A DNA stretch of 64,000 bases, taken from NCBI GenBank assembly GCA_963920635.1, contig OY987301.1, positions 17,030,501-17,094,500 on the forward strand, given 5' to 3'. The stretch comes from Pseudeuparius sepicola (taxonomy: Eukaryota > Arthropoda > Insecta > Coleoptera > Anthribidae). The notes beneath the pieces were generated by a model. It saw nothing but the letters and a program-made list of their open reading frames with translations. It did no database searches and was not told the DNA's origin. Below, piece after piece: positions 12,173 to 27,100 of the stretch. Within the stretch, counting starts at the first letter, position 1; each line of letters starts with the position of its first letter. Made by a program: the position numbers and the translations under genes.

Positions 12173-15100
12173 CTGAAAGGAACATTAGCACTTTATTTTT
12201 TTACACATGCGAGGACTTATTCTAACTTATCTCATTGCCCCGAACAAAAAATTAAACATAATTTCTTATTTTTTAGGGTGAGAGTGTGCGGGAAAACTGG
12301 CTCATTCTGAGCATAAAATTGGCACGAGTTCTCCGGTTTATAATTCATAGTTTAGGATCAAAAAGATGTGTGCATTACTCTGCATTGAAAGAGGTCTCCA
12401 CCCACAAGGCACCTATGTACGGCCTCTTGGGGAACGGTATAGAACTTACCCCATAGCGCTTTTGTAATGTGTCCCCCTAAGAGAGTCTATGATAGCTGTA
12501 CCATTTCTTGGATCTTCACCAATGTCCATGACTTTCATCAATGCCCGAGCATACAGTTTTACAGCATCGTATAGGTACGCTGCTTCAGCTCTAATCTTAA
12601 ACAAAAACGAAACTACTTCATTGTTATGAAATGCAAGCAAAAAATTTGCCTTTTTGTTGCTTCAAAATTATAATAGTAGTATACCGGCAGTACTGACATA
12701 TTATGATGCGCAGGTTTCTTACCCTTTTAGTGCCTCCAAAGTAAGTCAGAGGATTGGGAAAGTTAAACGGTGGTTTTTCCATATAAGAATTGACTTGTCC
12801 TGTAAAGTTTTCAAAACCTACAGGACTGGAAGGGACAACTCCGATGTAACTACGATATGCTCTTTGAGCAACGACGTCCATGTCGTCTCTAAGCAAACCT
12901 CGAAGATACTTCGCTGGATTTTCGTTGTCGTATTGTTCGATGTCCACTCCCACCACGAAATATTCACCTGAAACAAACTATATTGTCGAACAAGCGGCGA
13001 AATACAAAATAATACGAATGCAAAAAATGCAGAGAGGTCATTTTTGCTTACAATTAAAATGTATATAAAAGCAATACATTTTATTACTATACAGGGCGAT
13101 TCATTTTATAAGTACTTATGCCTCATATTTCATGCCTCAGAGAAATAACCAAGGATAGAGGGAGTAAGAAAAAAAGTAAACAGAGCCAACATCTTTTTGA
13201 GTGATGCCACGTACTCCATTGTTTACAGCATTTTATTTCAAAATAGAAGGGTTTAGTAATGGTATTAAATGAAGACACACCTCCCATAACGCTAAATTAA
13301 GAAACTTAATTATTAATTTCTTGTATGTAACAATTTTAAACGAAAACTAAATTGCGCTTTAATTATAGTAGCTAATTATCGCTTTTATAAAATCGTCACA
13401 GATACCACAAACGGCCCAACATGGCAACGCCGCCGTTGCTGCCGCGGGCGCCGCGTACGATAACTCGGCGGTAATTTGTTTTGTGTTTGCCGAGCAAGTC
13501 AAGTTTTCCGATTGTTTACGTATGCATTTTTCGTGTTTTCAATTGTTTTTCTGTTAATTTATAGGCTATTTATTAATATTTAAGATATAGTGACTGATTT
13601 TGTATACCAGTATACCAAATTGATATTTCTCAGGATATAATCTATCTCACGTAAACGTTGTACACACGGGCTTAATGTTTGTTTACTTCGGTAAATTTGC
13701 ATAAGATGTTTGGTTGACTACAAACGTGTGTATTTTGATGCTGTTGCTTCCTCTATCCTTGGTTATTTCTCTGAGTTTCATGCCTTTATATCTTGTGTAA
13801 TTATCTTGTCTTCAGAGTATATTATAATCGATTACCTACATGTAAAAGTTTTGTTACTGTGGATATGTGAATTTATTGATGGGTAGCTACAACTGAAAAA
13901 ATACCCGCATATTTTTGGCAGGTCCTACCTTCCTACGTGCCAAAATATCAGAATTACCATACCGTAATCGATTCATCTGAATTTCAAATGTAACGTGAAC
14001 ATGAATTAACCTACCAGCGTATTCACATCAGATTGTGGTTATGCGAAAGCATTACTTGCATTATGTTTCGGGTAATAGCATTTGGAATATAGGTACCAAT
14101 TACAAAGTGGAAGGCTGTAGGTTTACTAAAACGATGTTTTTTTAGAAAATATTTGAAATTTAAATACCTCCGAAATTTTTTATATTTTCATTCGATTTTA
14201 GCCCTTTATTTTTCTAAAGGTAGATCACAAAAAACGGTATTTAGGGCTTAATCTCAATTTTTAAGGCCTGCTACGAACTTGTTCTAGTAAAAATGACGAT
14301 TAGCGATTTTTTTTATCTCAAAAGTAACTACGTTATTTGATTAGGAACCATCTAAAATGGGTGCGTGTACTAAAGTTTCGCTAAAAAATATCAATGAAAG
14401 ATAGGTACTGCGAAATAATCAAATTTGTGAAACTGACTTCCCCGTAAAAAGTTTATTTTTCGTAGAATTGCCACCAATTTTTATTTATATTGTTTAAACA
14501 CAAAAATTGTATTTATTCAATACATTTCGACAGTCAAGTCCCGAGTATCTGAAATTTAGTGATGTAGCCGATTTAAAATACATGAAGGATGTGTATATTA
14601 CACATTTTATTTTATTTGAAAACTTATTAAAAATCTTATTTGACATTCAACATGTTTTGAATAACTACAGTCTTTTGGTGTTTAAACAGTAAGTATAAAA
14701 AAAATGTGATAAAGCCTTGATATTTTGCATCAAGACATTTTTTGTAACTTATCCTTAGAAAAAAAACGGCTAAAGTCGGATAAACGAAAAATAAAAATTT
14801 ACGGCGTTGCTCCCATTTCAAAAAGGTCACCCTGTATGTAAGTATCAATGCAAAGAGAGAGAGAGAGAGATAAGTAAAGACATACAAACCTTTGTCAAAT
14901 AATTTCTTCTCTTCCATAGCTACCATTAAACCCAAGTGCTCGTAGTGGTGGCCCAAAATGACAAAAACTGAAATGTTAGTTTGAAATTTAGAGCTAAAGT
15001 CGTGACACTAATGTTATTTCTTTGTTATAGCTTTTAGAAGAATCCGTAAAACGTTTTGAAATGTTTCATACTTTATGAAGTTCAGTTGATCCTAAACTTT

Positions 15101-18100
15101 TCGCTTCTTTTCTCCAAATTTCTTCGTGCAATAAATAAGTTAGCTCAATATTGTTTATTAAAGCACGAGGTGTATTGGGAGAGGCAGTACAGAAAGTCAG
15201 TCAATTTAACAAAGCAATTTGCTAGCACGATTTTGTTACCTTGAAAATAGGATCAATACGATAACTTTTTCGCTTTCACGATTTAGATGTAATCACAGCA
15301 AAACAAAGAAGGACAAAAGGACAAAATGTGACAAAAGGAGACTCGCTTTTAGGCGAAATATCTTCGAAAGAGATCAACATTGGGCAATTTATTTGATTTT
15401 AGGTTAATTTATAGATTGCATTATAAGATTCAAATTTATGGTTGAAATACTGGCTATTTTTCTGTAAATCAAAATGAAGACTCGCCTATTTTTGACACAT
15501 GTCATTAAGGGGGCTTCTGTTGCGAAGCTGTTTATTCTGTGCCCAAAGACATTTAGTTCATATGAGAAAGTGCATGGCATTATTTGTCAAGTTCTATTAT
15601 TTCCCAAAGTTTGTTAATTTAAAACTGAAACACATTGTACTTACACTTTTTTCTTCAAAAATATTAGCAATTGATATAGGAAATCCAACGAACTGTCATG
15701 ATCAGCTGAGGACACGTGTTTACATTTGTTTGTAATGCTAAAACGTTGCCTGACGTATTTATAAAGACTTCTCACGGCTATAGCTTTATGTCCTGGAAAA
15801 CAGATGGCTCTGATGGCTAACAATGTATTCTGCATTGTATTTTATCTCCGAAAAGCGCATGGTGAGCCAAAAATGTGTCAGACGTGACAGCCGTGAGCAG
15901 TCTTTAATAATATATCAGTCAACGGCTAAATGTTTAAATTTCACTAAATTACTATTTAAAGTACCTGTTTTTTTTTGTGTCATTAATTGATAGAGATTGA
16001 TTTCAAAAATGTTGTCGGAATTTAACGAAAACCTAAACTTACTTTATTTGTTTTAGTACATGTGCTTATTTATTTTTAAAAGATAACGTTAGTTTCTGTT
16101 ATTAAACATACCATATAGTGTTTGGTTATTAAATATATGCTTCCTGGTAATGTCATATATATTTTTAAAAAAGAGGGGCATATTTCACCACTTTATACTT
16201 TATAGGAAAACTTTTAAAATTGGGAGACGACTTACACACCTAATTGAGTTTGTTCGTTAAATACTTAGTTCCTTGCTATCTATAAATTAATAATGCAATA
16301 CCCACATCTGACGGTGGCAGATTCATTCTCTGAGAATGTTTGACCTGCTAAGTTTTAGGATTAGCTTATATTTCCAACAGCACAATGTTGTCTTCGATTG
16401 TTAATGCTCCGCATGTCCAGTAATTAAAATCAATTTAAGCCTTGGCCTGAAATACTGATCTTAATGTTTCACTCAATGATTTAAGTTTTTGAAGGATAGT
16501 TGCTTCGTATTACAGCTTATTGTAAGTACTATATTGGTAACAATGTCCATATTTGGTACTGAAGGAATAAATTTGCAGAATTTAACTAAGTCCGAAAAAG
16601 TCTACCTTCTTAAAACATTTTTAGTTTTTTATGCTTTGGGATTTTAAGCAATTTTTATGACGAAACGTTTTAAATAAATCAAAACTAAGCAAAATTAACA
16701 CAAACTGCTTTACTAACCAAGCGTTATTTGATTTCTAGACGACATGTTGGACTGCCATATGTTTCTAGTAGTCCGTTGACTGAAATATTTACAATTTGAA
16801 ATACAAATATAATTGTTTTCTGGTTATTTTTCTAAATGTGTATTTATTAAAAATGCTGTTGGAAAACTTTCTCGTCGAATTCGTCCATTACGCGACATCC
16901 ATACTGCGACTGACTTATCAATTTGATGGGTCAAACAAATGACCCCATATTGAATTTCATTTTCAGGCCGTGAGTTTGACCCATCGACTTATCCTGTCGT
17001 ACGAAATTCAATGTTGTTATTATGGGGGCAAACAGAATTGGGGAAACAAAGCGATTTCAGATAAAACATTCGCTCACCGAAAATATACTAGACATGTATT
17101 TGCGGATAAGAATCAAATTAACTTACTTCTACTGTCCATGTAGATTTCGTCCACCAGTTTATAAAATGGATTATCCGTATAGCCGTGGTGATACGGGCTG
17201 TCCCAAAATTTGGTCGCAATCACGGTTATGCCGGCGTGAAACAACGTTTGCAACACGATTTTGGCGATGTTCCCGAACTCATACTCTGGCGACTTCAAAT
17301 AAAACAAAACTACCTACAAAACCCAACAGTGCAATGATGAAAAAATGATAGATACAAACTACAGGCGACTTACGTGAGTCCAGTTGAATGCAGTCAGCAC
17401 CGAAGCAACGGATTTTGAAATTTGGGTGTCAGGAGGACGTGTTCTGGCAAATGTTGGAAATTTCTTTTTGTCGGATGTCGCTGAATTTGTACAAAACTGG
17501 AACAAAAAACCGCAGGACTTTATAATAATAGGTCAATTGTAATAAATACTTGTAAAGTATAAATGAACTCACTTGGAACACAGTCACGGGCGTAGCCAGG
17601 TTTTAGTTTTGGGGGGGGGTTTTAGTTTGAGAAGTAAATAAAACAACAAAAATATACTTATATGAAATTTAATATCTATATATCCATCCGAAAAACTACG
17701 ACATATATTTATAAAGTTCTTAACTTTAAATGAAATGGATAAATTAATTTCGTTCCTCTGCGCTAAATCTAAAACCATTAAAGAAGAAATCTTCGGCTTT
17801 TTCTTTTAAATATATCCACTACTTCATCTGCATGAATTTCTGTTCCATAGTGAATGTTCATTAGAGCCAAACCATTAAGTCTGTTTTCACTTGTAGTGTT
17901 TAGTAAATAGTTTTTCAGTCTCCTTAGGCTCGAGAAAGACCTCTCTGGGGTAGCAGTGGATACAGGAATGGTAGCCAAGATTTGTAGTAATGTGTAAATA
18001 TTAGGATAAAGGTTTTTATCGTACATATCTAGGCATTCCAAACTAGATTTCGGGGTAGGCAGTCTTCTTATCAGCATGCAAGGTAGCTGAAGCTTTGATA

Positions 18101-21100
18101 GCTAAATCCAAATTTGTTTCTTTATTAGAAACCCCTTGACCTTGACTACACCATTTTTTCCAGTAGTCCATACCTTTAGGTTTACCACCCTTCCTTTTTT
18201 TCCCCTCCATTTTTCGACAGTAATAATGATTCACGTCTCTATCCTTAACAAGGATAGATAATATTAGGTAATATTTTGCTTATTTCGGGGGGGGGGGGTT
18301 GAACCCCCGAAACCCCCCCCCCTTGGCTACGCCCGTGAACACAGTGATATACGGGGCGCGATCTATTTCATAGCATTGACCACGATCTGCTACTGGTAAA
18401 AATACCAGACTTATATCAGCAGAAATCACCCGTATAAAATTCAAAGGTTTTTATGCGGTCAACGTCGACTTAGTCAAGGAGGCAGACAATAAAAAAACGA
18501 GCGTAGCGATTTGATTGATCGGCGTTTCGGAGATCCTTCGAGCAAGTGTCTCCGTGGGCCAGTTAGGCCAGTATAACCAGTGTCGTGCATGGAAATAAGG
18601 ATTGCGCTTTATTTTACCAATTTTGGTTTTGTGTATAGATTTTTGTGTGGTGTTGTTTTGTGTGTAACAAAATTATATTCGTTTGCTTGGGTTTGAATTA
18701 TTTCAAAGTTTATTTTTAGATTTAAAAATTTAAATAAAATTTGTATAATATTATTAAGGGCCGCGCGTCGCCTATGACAAAGCAAACGCCGCGCAAGCGT
18801 TTTTATGCTGTTCCAACTGAGTTCATTTATACCATACATTGGACTTTGTATTAACAAGGACGCACGCACAGGGAAGCACCTTTGATAATTTTCCAGAATT
18901 CAAAAATCTCAAGAAATTGGCTTTGCACCGTACAATTTCATCTGACTTCTACCGTAAGCTTCAACCGTTGACTGATATATTATTAACGTCAGTCAATGCT
19001 TTAACTCAACTAAAAAAATTTAAACAAATAACAAGTCAATTTAAGTAGTAAATTTGTAACTTTGCACCAACGCAAAGAAAAACAACTATAAATACACGGT
19101 CGTTTACCTATCCCCTGTGATGTAATTCCAAACAGGTACATACATATACAAGGGTTTTCTTAGAACCCCGGGACCTGTTGAATGCTGCTCGGTAGCAAAT
19201 TGATTCGGAGCGTGTTCGGAATGCCCAACGACTGTCGGCAAACAGAGGGTCTTCTCGCCGTGTCAGGCTAATTTTATTACATCCGAAACCATTTTCGCAA
19301 ACGAGGGGAAGCGGTTGAAAACGAAATTAGGTTTTTCGCGCGCACGTGCTGGCGCGTTGGGTGTCAGAACAAACATCTCCCACTGTCTACAACTTTTTAA
19401 TTTTCTGCCGAAGAAAAAAGTTTGAGATAAGAGTTGTAGGGAATTTTATGCGGTTTTCTGGGACAGTAAGAAATTTTACTAAAGGATGTTTCGAAAATGT
19501 GTGGCAAACCAATTTTTTTAAATTAGAACACCCTATATGTTTTTGAAATCTGCTCGTCAAGGCAATTAATTAAAAGTAATCTTTAATACCCTGTATTTTA
19601 AAGTAGAAGCATTTAAATGAAAAATGGCATAATATTAAAAGTCACATTATTTTTGCCCAAAGAATCTGTGGTAAATAGATTGACCTATTTTTTGTAAAAC
19701 CCTGTATTAATAATAATACACACTGGTTCTGGTTATAATGAGCGTTTCAAGTTTTTGTACTAAAAAATTATGCCGTGTATCACTAAGGGTATGTTTATAC
19801 AAAGAAAAATATCTTTCTACAACCACTGAAATTTACAAAATTTTAACTTTGACGAATTCGATGATTTGGTGAGTGTTTGTAGGAAGTGTCCTAGGGATTT
19901 TTTTTATCGGAAATCTGAAAACGTAGCTTTATTCGGCACCCCTTAAACCCGAACGTCCTATAATTTTTTATTTAATTATTAATTTACATCGTCGAGTAAA
20001 TATCACTACAGGACCTTAAAGATTGTTTTATTTTTAACTAAAAATGAAGAATGCTTTGGAAATACCTGAAAATCATGCAAACTTATTCAAAACAACCCAA
20101 AAATGTCGCATTAATAAAGAAAACGGCAAATAACACCGTTTTATCTTTTTAAAATACCTAATACTGAAATATGATATGATTTAAATTTACAGTTAAAAAT
20201 CAGGAGTGCTTTGGATATACAGAGACCGGCAGAAAGTTAGACACAAGCATTTAATATTTTTAAACTCTGATTTCGATTAATTTAAATTTCTAGCTGCTAA
20301 TCGAACAAAATTAAAGTTTAGTAGCAAATTCATATGTTATCCGATGATAAGTTGCGCTTGCGGTATTTTGTTTTTTGTAATACACAGGGTGGTCGAAAAA
20401 AAAATAAAAAAAAAATTAATTTTCTTTTTTTTACTAGGTGGCTGTGACTTTAAATCTGACATCCACCTCTGTCTCCAAACAACTTTTGTAAGTAACTTTT
20501 TACCGTATTTTAAAAAATAAGGGTACCTACTTTACTCTTGAGTTATTTTGACATTTTTGAATCTACCTCGTATCCAAAAAGATATATTTAAATTTTGAGT
20601 TTTGAGTTTGAAATGATGCACCAACTTTTATCATTAATTGAAAATAAAAAAAAAACATTTTCACAACTTTAAGGCCCTGTATAAATGTTAGCCGGCGAAG
20701 TAAATTAATAAACTTGGGACACTGGGGTTTCAGGGGGTGCTAAATAAAACTAAGTCGCCAAATTTCCGATAAAAAATCCCTAATAGCACTTTCCAAAAAA
20801 ACGCATCGAAAAAAAAAACATAGCAGGCCGTGGAATAGTGATACCACCATGACGATAATGTCCCACAAGTAGGTACATAAGGACACTTCCTAGACACACA
20901 CAAAAAGTTATCAAAATCCTGCAGCGCATCACAATTTCACAAGTGTGTTCCGGATCAAATCTGAACACCCTGTAGGTTATCAATTATTTCAAGTTGTCCC
21001 AGACATTAGTTTCGAATTTCTATTTTATTGTTGGAATAATTTAGGTGTGATAGGTACCTGATGAGGCAAACAACCCTCTATGTAATTATTTTGTAGTCAC

Positions 21101-24100
21101 ACTAACTACATACTTACCTACCTATATATTCCAAGATAATTCCTAAATTAAAAATTTTATGGGCTTATTGAGTGAATCAAGTACCTATAATAGGCGCGAT
21201 CAGAGTTTCTCAATTTCAGTTTTTTTGGGTGATATTTTTTGAAAATTGCAACTTTTAATTACATTTTAAACGGATCGAAATATTTGCAAGAAATTTGGTA
21301 AAAATAATTACGGATTGACCCAAAAAGTTTTGACTTTTTATAGCATGCGAAGTGCCGTAGGTGGCGCCCCCAACAAATTACATCAAAACTCTGCTGATAT
21401 TTGAATTCCTCAAAAAATCAGTTGTTACTAAATTTCAAATCGTTCACAAGTTATCCTTTATATGAACTTTTCGTCTTATACGTTGTTACGTTCTTTCAGC
21501 CCTTGTTTTTTGAAACATCTTGTATTTTCACCGATTTTATTTCATATCTATTAGGAATAAACCATATAGTGTGTAGTCCAGCCACGAGTAGAAGTGTCCA
21601 CTTCTTCCTATTCAACGCATGCGCAGTTTTAAAAAAGGTTAGTAAAACAAATTTTGATATCGTATGAAAAATAAGAAAGTTGTACCCACAAGAATGATAG
21701 GGCTATTTTGGGCGCGACTTCCTTATTTTTCATCCGACTTCAAAATTATTTTTACCACCGTATTGCTAATTGAAAAGGGCTTTTTAATAACTGTCACAAG
21801 TATGGTTCCATTCAAAAATAGAGGTGGTGGCTATAGATGCGAGAAGGTAAGATTTGCAAAAATGAAATACGATTCAAAATGTATCCCCCTCCAAATCAAA
21901 ATCGACGAGTGCGAGCCATTATTATTAAATTTAACGTATAATTTGTTTACTAAATCGACAGGTTGTAGGTATAATATTGTATACGTTACAGTCCGTATAT
22001 GAAAACAGACCGTGGGTATACGGTCTAGGCTGTATCTATAATCTATACGGCCTAAATGACGCAGACCGTATGTAAATGACATGATATTTCATATACGGAC
22101 TAGTAGACCGTTAACATACGGACTATTGACAGTGACAGTGAATTACCCTTATTTTTTTATATAGGCCCATGAAAGAAGAATATGCCTTCTTTGTAGTACG
22201 TATTTTGCAGAAAAAAGTCTAGGGTACCCAGATATACTAAATAATTACCTTTTTTCCTTCAAAATACTACGTACAGCAAAAAGTAATATCCTTCTTTGAT
22301 GGGCCTATATAAAAAAGAAGGGGTAATTCAGAAATGGCGTACGTCGAAACCGCCCGGAAACATCTCTCTGTGATATACGGTCTAGTTGCAGATAGACCGT
22401 ATATAATAGGACTAGTCCTTTTGCAAACCGCCTAGACCGTTTGTTGACGGACTAACTTTTTATACATATGGACTAATATCTTTAGTCCGTTTACATATGG
22501 ACTAGTTCCTTTTGTATACGGCCTGTTTTACATATACGGTATGTAACATATATATCAAATTTGGAATATGAGGAAATGCAGCCATATTTTAAGGGTGAAT
22601 GCGCTTTAAACGAAATTTTCCTTTCAATATGTCATTTTTTATCCAATGTTATACTCCTGTTACAAAAATCTGACTTAGGTACCCTGTATGAAAGATAATT
22701 CTTTGTAATATCATTTACATAAATTCCAATTTAAGGTAGGTAGCTATAAAACTTTGGGGCCTCTTGCTGTTAAAATTTTCCAATCAATTTAGTACCTGGC
22801 TTGCTATATATATCACAATTTCCTTACCAGAAAAAGTATTTTAATATCAACTTTTACTCAGTTAACATCTCCACATTTCTATTACATACCTAATTCATAT
22901 CAATATGAGCGGATTTACGAGTGGAGTGACCAAGTTATACGTTGACGGTATCCTACATGGAAGACACCAAATAATGTGTTCCGGTTGCAATGAGCAAGTG
23001 TACATCTTTCGCAAAAAACTTTCTGCGGAAACCCTGAAGCTGCTGGATATTGCTGGCATGGGATGGTATTGCGCTGAGTGCGAGCAGACGCTGAGGGTCG
23101 ACGTATCGACGAACGAAAATCGGATAAAAGTGAAGGAGGGTGTCAAAGAACAAGAGAACAATGTAAAGGCGGAAGTCAAAGAAGGAGGGAATACACTGAA
23201 AGAGAAAGGCAAAGAAGAAGGAAACAACGTGAAGAATGAAGCCAAAGAAAAAGAGAAACAAGTGAAGGATGAAGTTAAAGGAGAAAGGGAAGGAGTGCAT
23301 GAGGAAGTCAAAGAAGAAGGGAACAAAGTGAAGGAGGAAGTCACAGAAGAAGCGAACAAAATGAAGGAGGAAGTCAAAGAAGAAGAGAAACAAGTGAAAG
23401 AGGAAGTCAAAGAACACGGTAGAAAATAGAGAAAAGGGAGAGTGTAGTGGAAAAATATATGTACAAAATTAACTTTTAACTACTCAATATTATAAACTTA
23501 TGTGTATAATAAAAATATCAGATTGTGTTGCTGGCATTGAACTTTGAAGATAGGCTTTTTTACAATCATTTATTATGAAGAAACTAATATTATAGTGTAA
23601 ATATAAGATTCTGACATAAATAAATATATTTTTGTTGTTATTATATATTTGGTGAATCTGGCACTTCCGGTTATACCGGAAGTCGATATAATCTTTCTTA
23701 TCTCAAATGAAACACCCTGTATATTATTACATTTTTTTTATTCTAGGCATCATTTTGGAACAAAAACATGCAACATGTCCTATGTCTAAATCCAACCGTT
23801 TTTAAGATATTTGAATTTTTACGAGAAAAATTACAGGTGCAGTCAATTAGCAATTTATACGAGGAAACCGCGAAATTTCAAAACGAATTCTTGGCATCGT
23901 GTAACAGAAGCCCTGACCTAGTGATCTCTGCTGAGAAATAAACCCGTTCTTATACAGGGTGCTCACAAAATATGAATAAAAATTACATTCAAAATGTGTT
24001 TAAATCTCGAAATTTTCAAATGGAAATCCCCCTTTTGTTAATGCGATCTTATTCACCAATAAAAATGCAGTACTTTTCGATTAATTTACGAAAAACCCAC

Positions 24101-27100
24101 TTTTCGAGCATAAAATGCGGGGTTTGCTTAACGCTTGGAAAATCATATTAGCCGTGGACGTTGAAAAGACAATCGCGGCTGAGGAAATGTCACTTGGTTT
24201 ATAAATTATTGTCAACAATAATGCCGGCGCGCTTAAATTACACAAACGAAGATATTACTTTGTTGCATATTCTCCGTAGATAATAAACAAATTTAAATAA
24301 GAACGGGTTTATTTCGTAGCAGAGATCACTAGGTCAGAGCTTCTGTTACACGATGCCAAAAATTCGTTTTGAAATTTCGCGGTTTCCTCGTATAAATTGC
24401 TAATCGACTTTAGGTCTGCACCTGTAATTTCTTTCGTAAAAATACAAATATATCAAAAACGGTTGGATTTAGACATAGGACATGTTGCATGTTTTTGATC
24501 CAAAATGATGCCTAGAATTAAAAAAATGCAATAATATACAGGGTGTTCCATTTGATATAAGAAAGTTGATATCGACTCCCGGTATAACCGGAAGTGCCAG
24601 ATTCACCAAAATTTTTTAGTTGAGCGGCGCCCATCGGCATTGGTGAGGTGCCAAATTTTCAGAATTTTCCTACTTTTAGTTTTCCATATATAGATCGATG
24701 CAATTCGTGGTGGGCCACCCTGTATACTTAATATAAGAGTAACAAGAAACAAAACCTAATTTTAATTTAATTTTTTTTGGTGATTTATCTGCATAGGTAC
24801 TTTCACAAGTCATAGTATGCTGCAAACATTAAAACAAAAATTTATAAAAAAAAATACAGAAAAAAGAACACATCGTGAATAACTAAAGTAATACTTTCTA
24901 CATTTTTGCTACTAATAATAACAACGGCATTCATATTATAGAACCCCATGTTGAGATCCGAAATTTAATCACCCTGTATACCTACTATCTGAACAAAAGA
25001 AACTGTTTAAACTATTGTACAGGGATCGGGCAATCTAGGTTGCACAGTATCTGAGATTATCCAATATCAAAATTAATTGCCCTCCACCATAAAAATTTTT
25101 TGATCAGCAACTGGATAGTCCATCGTAATTAAAAGATTGAAATGAAATGAATGTCCTATTTATTTTATTAGGTAGGTACTAAATATATTTTTTCAACGGA
25201 CCGTGGTAATGCAAAAGAAAAAGAAGTCCGTAGCTATTCAGCCGTCAAGGATCGGGGCTTTCAGGATCCCAGTGAAGATTTGCGTAAAAGCTGATTATAT
25301 GAATTCTCCAGTGCGATGAAATACTCTCGAGATTTGCTTCCGCAGGTTTTCCTTATCAATATAAAAAACCCACGCGATGTGTCACAGCAAAATCGTGCTT
25401 TCAAGAATATCATCCAAAAGCTTTTTAGTATATTACCAAATATTACGCTTTTCCCTTCTTTGCCTCACATATATAATTCACCTCATATATTATATTCCAT
25501 ATATAAGAAATATATGAATCTCATATCCCAGGCGCGAAAATATGTTAGGAAATTCATTTTATTTCAATTTTTTAATAACGATGGACTTGTGGCGTTTATT
25601 TGATGCACCTCTACAGTACATAATTTGTATCTTTTTCCTGGTTGTCAAATCACTTATAAAACTTTTGTTTTCTGGGTATCAACCATCGAAATAAAGTGAC
25701 AATTTTTCTTCTTTATTATTAAAACATTTTTTTCTCATGTATCAACTATTGCTTACATACATATGTTTCAATCGAAAAACGATCTTCATCAGAGCAAAAT
25801 TTTTACAAATTAAAAGGTGCTAAAATTTAAAAAAACCAATATTACTACTTTTTTTAAAATTGTAGCACCTTTTAATTTGTAAAAATTTTGCTCTTATGAA
25901 GATCGTTTTCCGGTTGAAACATAATATGTAAGCAATAGTTGATACATGAGAAAAAAATGTTCTAATAATAAAGAAGAAAAATTTTTTTTATTGCGACAAC
26001 ACACTGTCACTCTATTTCGATGGTTGATACCCAGGAAACAAAAGTTTTATATGTACAGTACATAGGTATTATAACTTTATAATGGTATCATTGTTGATAA
26101 AATATTATCTTCCTTGTTTACATGTTGCTAGGGATATATAAATAAATAAAAAAAACAAGAAGAGAACACACATAAATAGTTATTTATGCAACAAGTGCAT
26201 AAAGTAGTACTTTTTTTCATGAACCTGCGGTTCGTGCGCGCAATCCCATGAATGAAAAAAAGACACTTTATGCATGAGTTTCATACATTATTTTTTATAC
26301 GATCGTGCTTAAACATTGAAATATTTGGGATGGGATTTTTGTGTTATATACTAAAGGGCATATAAATGCACTATGGTTTTCAATTACGAGGATTATAATA
26401 TTTAGATCGCGGTCTCACTACGTTTACACATAGTATTGAAATCGATTTGAATATGTTTCTGGAATTATTGAAAACCGCATGAAGAGATTTTGAGATTGAT
26501 TTGAATCTCAAAATAAATTTTCTTATTTTCGGGATTTAACGCCACATTTACCATTTATGAAAACACCAAACTGCATTACACTGAATTCGATTCCAAACTC
26601 CATGTAAATGTAGTAAGGAAGTTTAGAGTGAAAAAAAGTTAACTTTTTAGAGTGAAAAAAAGTTAACTTTTTTTCACTCTAAACTGCTCAGAGTGAAAAA
26701 AAGTAAGTTTTTTAACTCGTTAAAAAAAGATATACTTTAGGCATTTAAAAAGGTTAAAAAAAAAAAAGTTTTTATAACGATCGTATAAAAAAAGTGTTTT
26801 TAATTTGAAGCATTTTGGAGTAAGATTATCTACAAAAATAATATAACCAAAATTGTATGCTAGGAAGTGCTTAGATTTTTTTTATTTATTAATGATTTCT
26901 CCTCATGTTGGACAGGAATGCCATAGTATATGAATTTCGTAGGTACACGATTGAAAATATTTAAAATAAATTTAGAAGCCACAAAATAGTGCAATATCCT
27001 TTGTAAATACCAAGAGAAAATATTGATTCCTGATATACATTTTATGTCAGTGAGAATAATATCTCTATATACCTATAGAGTTCATAGCTCATATTATATT

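Larger units (their letters stand above)
17540..18460. mobile_element. AAGTATAGTATTTC foldback, copy 3, split by hAT
   Basis: In the reverse orientation, AACTCACTTGGAACACAGT at the left and GTGATATACGGGGCGCG after the hAT element are contiguous in copies 1 and 2. The copy is partial. Confidence 0.75.

Noticed and set aside
12624..12722. Extension of cyclase exon 7 past its donor
   Set aside because: The consensus donor AGG|GTAAGA and in-phase join to exon 8 are clear; the extension is intronic translation.
22895..23417. Minus-strand Ser/Phe-rich and Phe-rich frames opposite the 11-mer repeat gene
   Set aside because: These are antisense images of the 33-bp coding repeat; the plus strand has the start context, cysteine motifs and polyadenylation signals.
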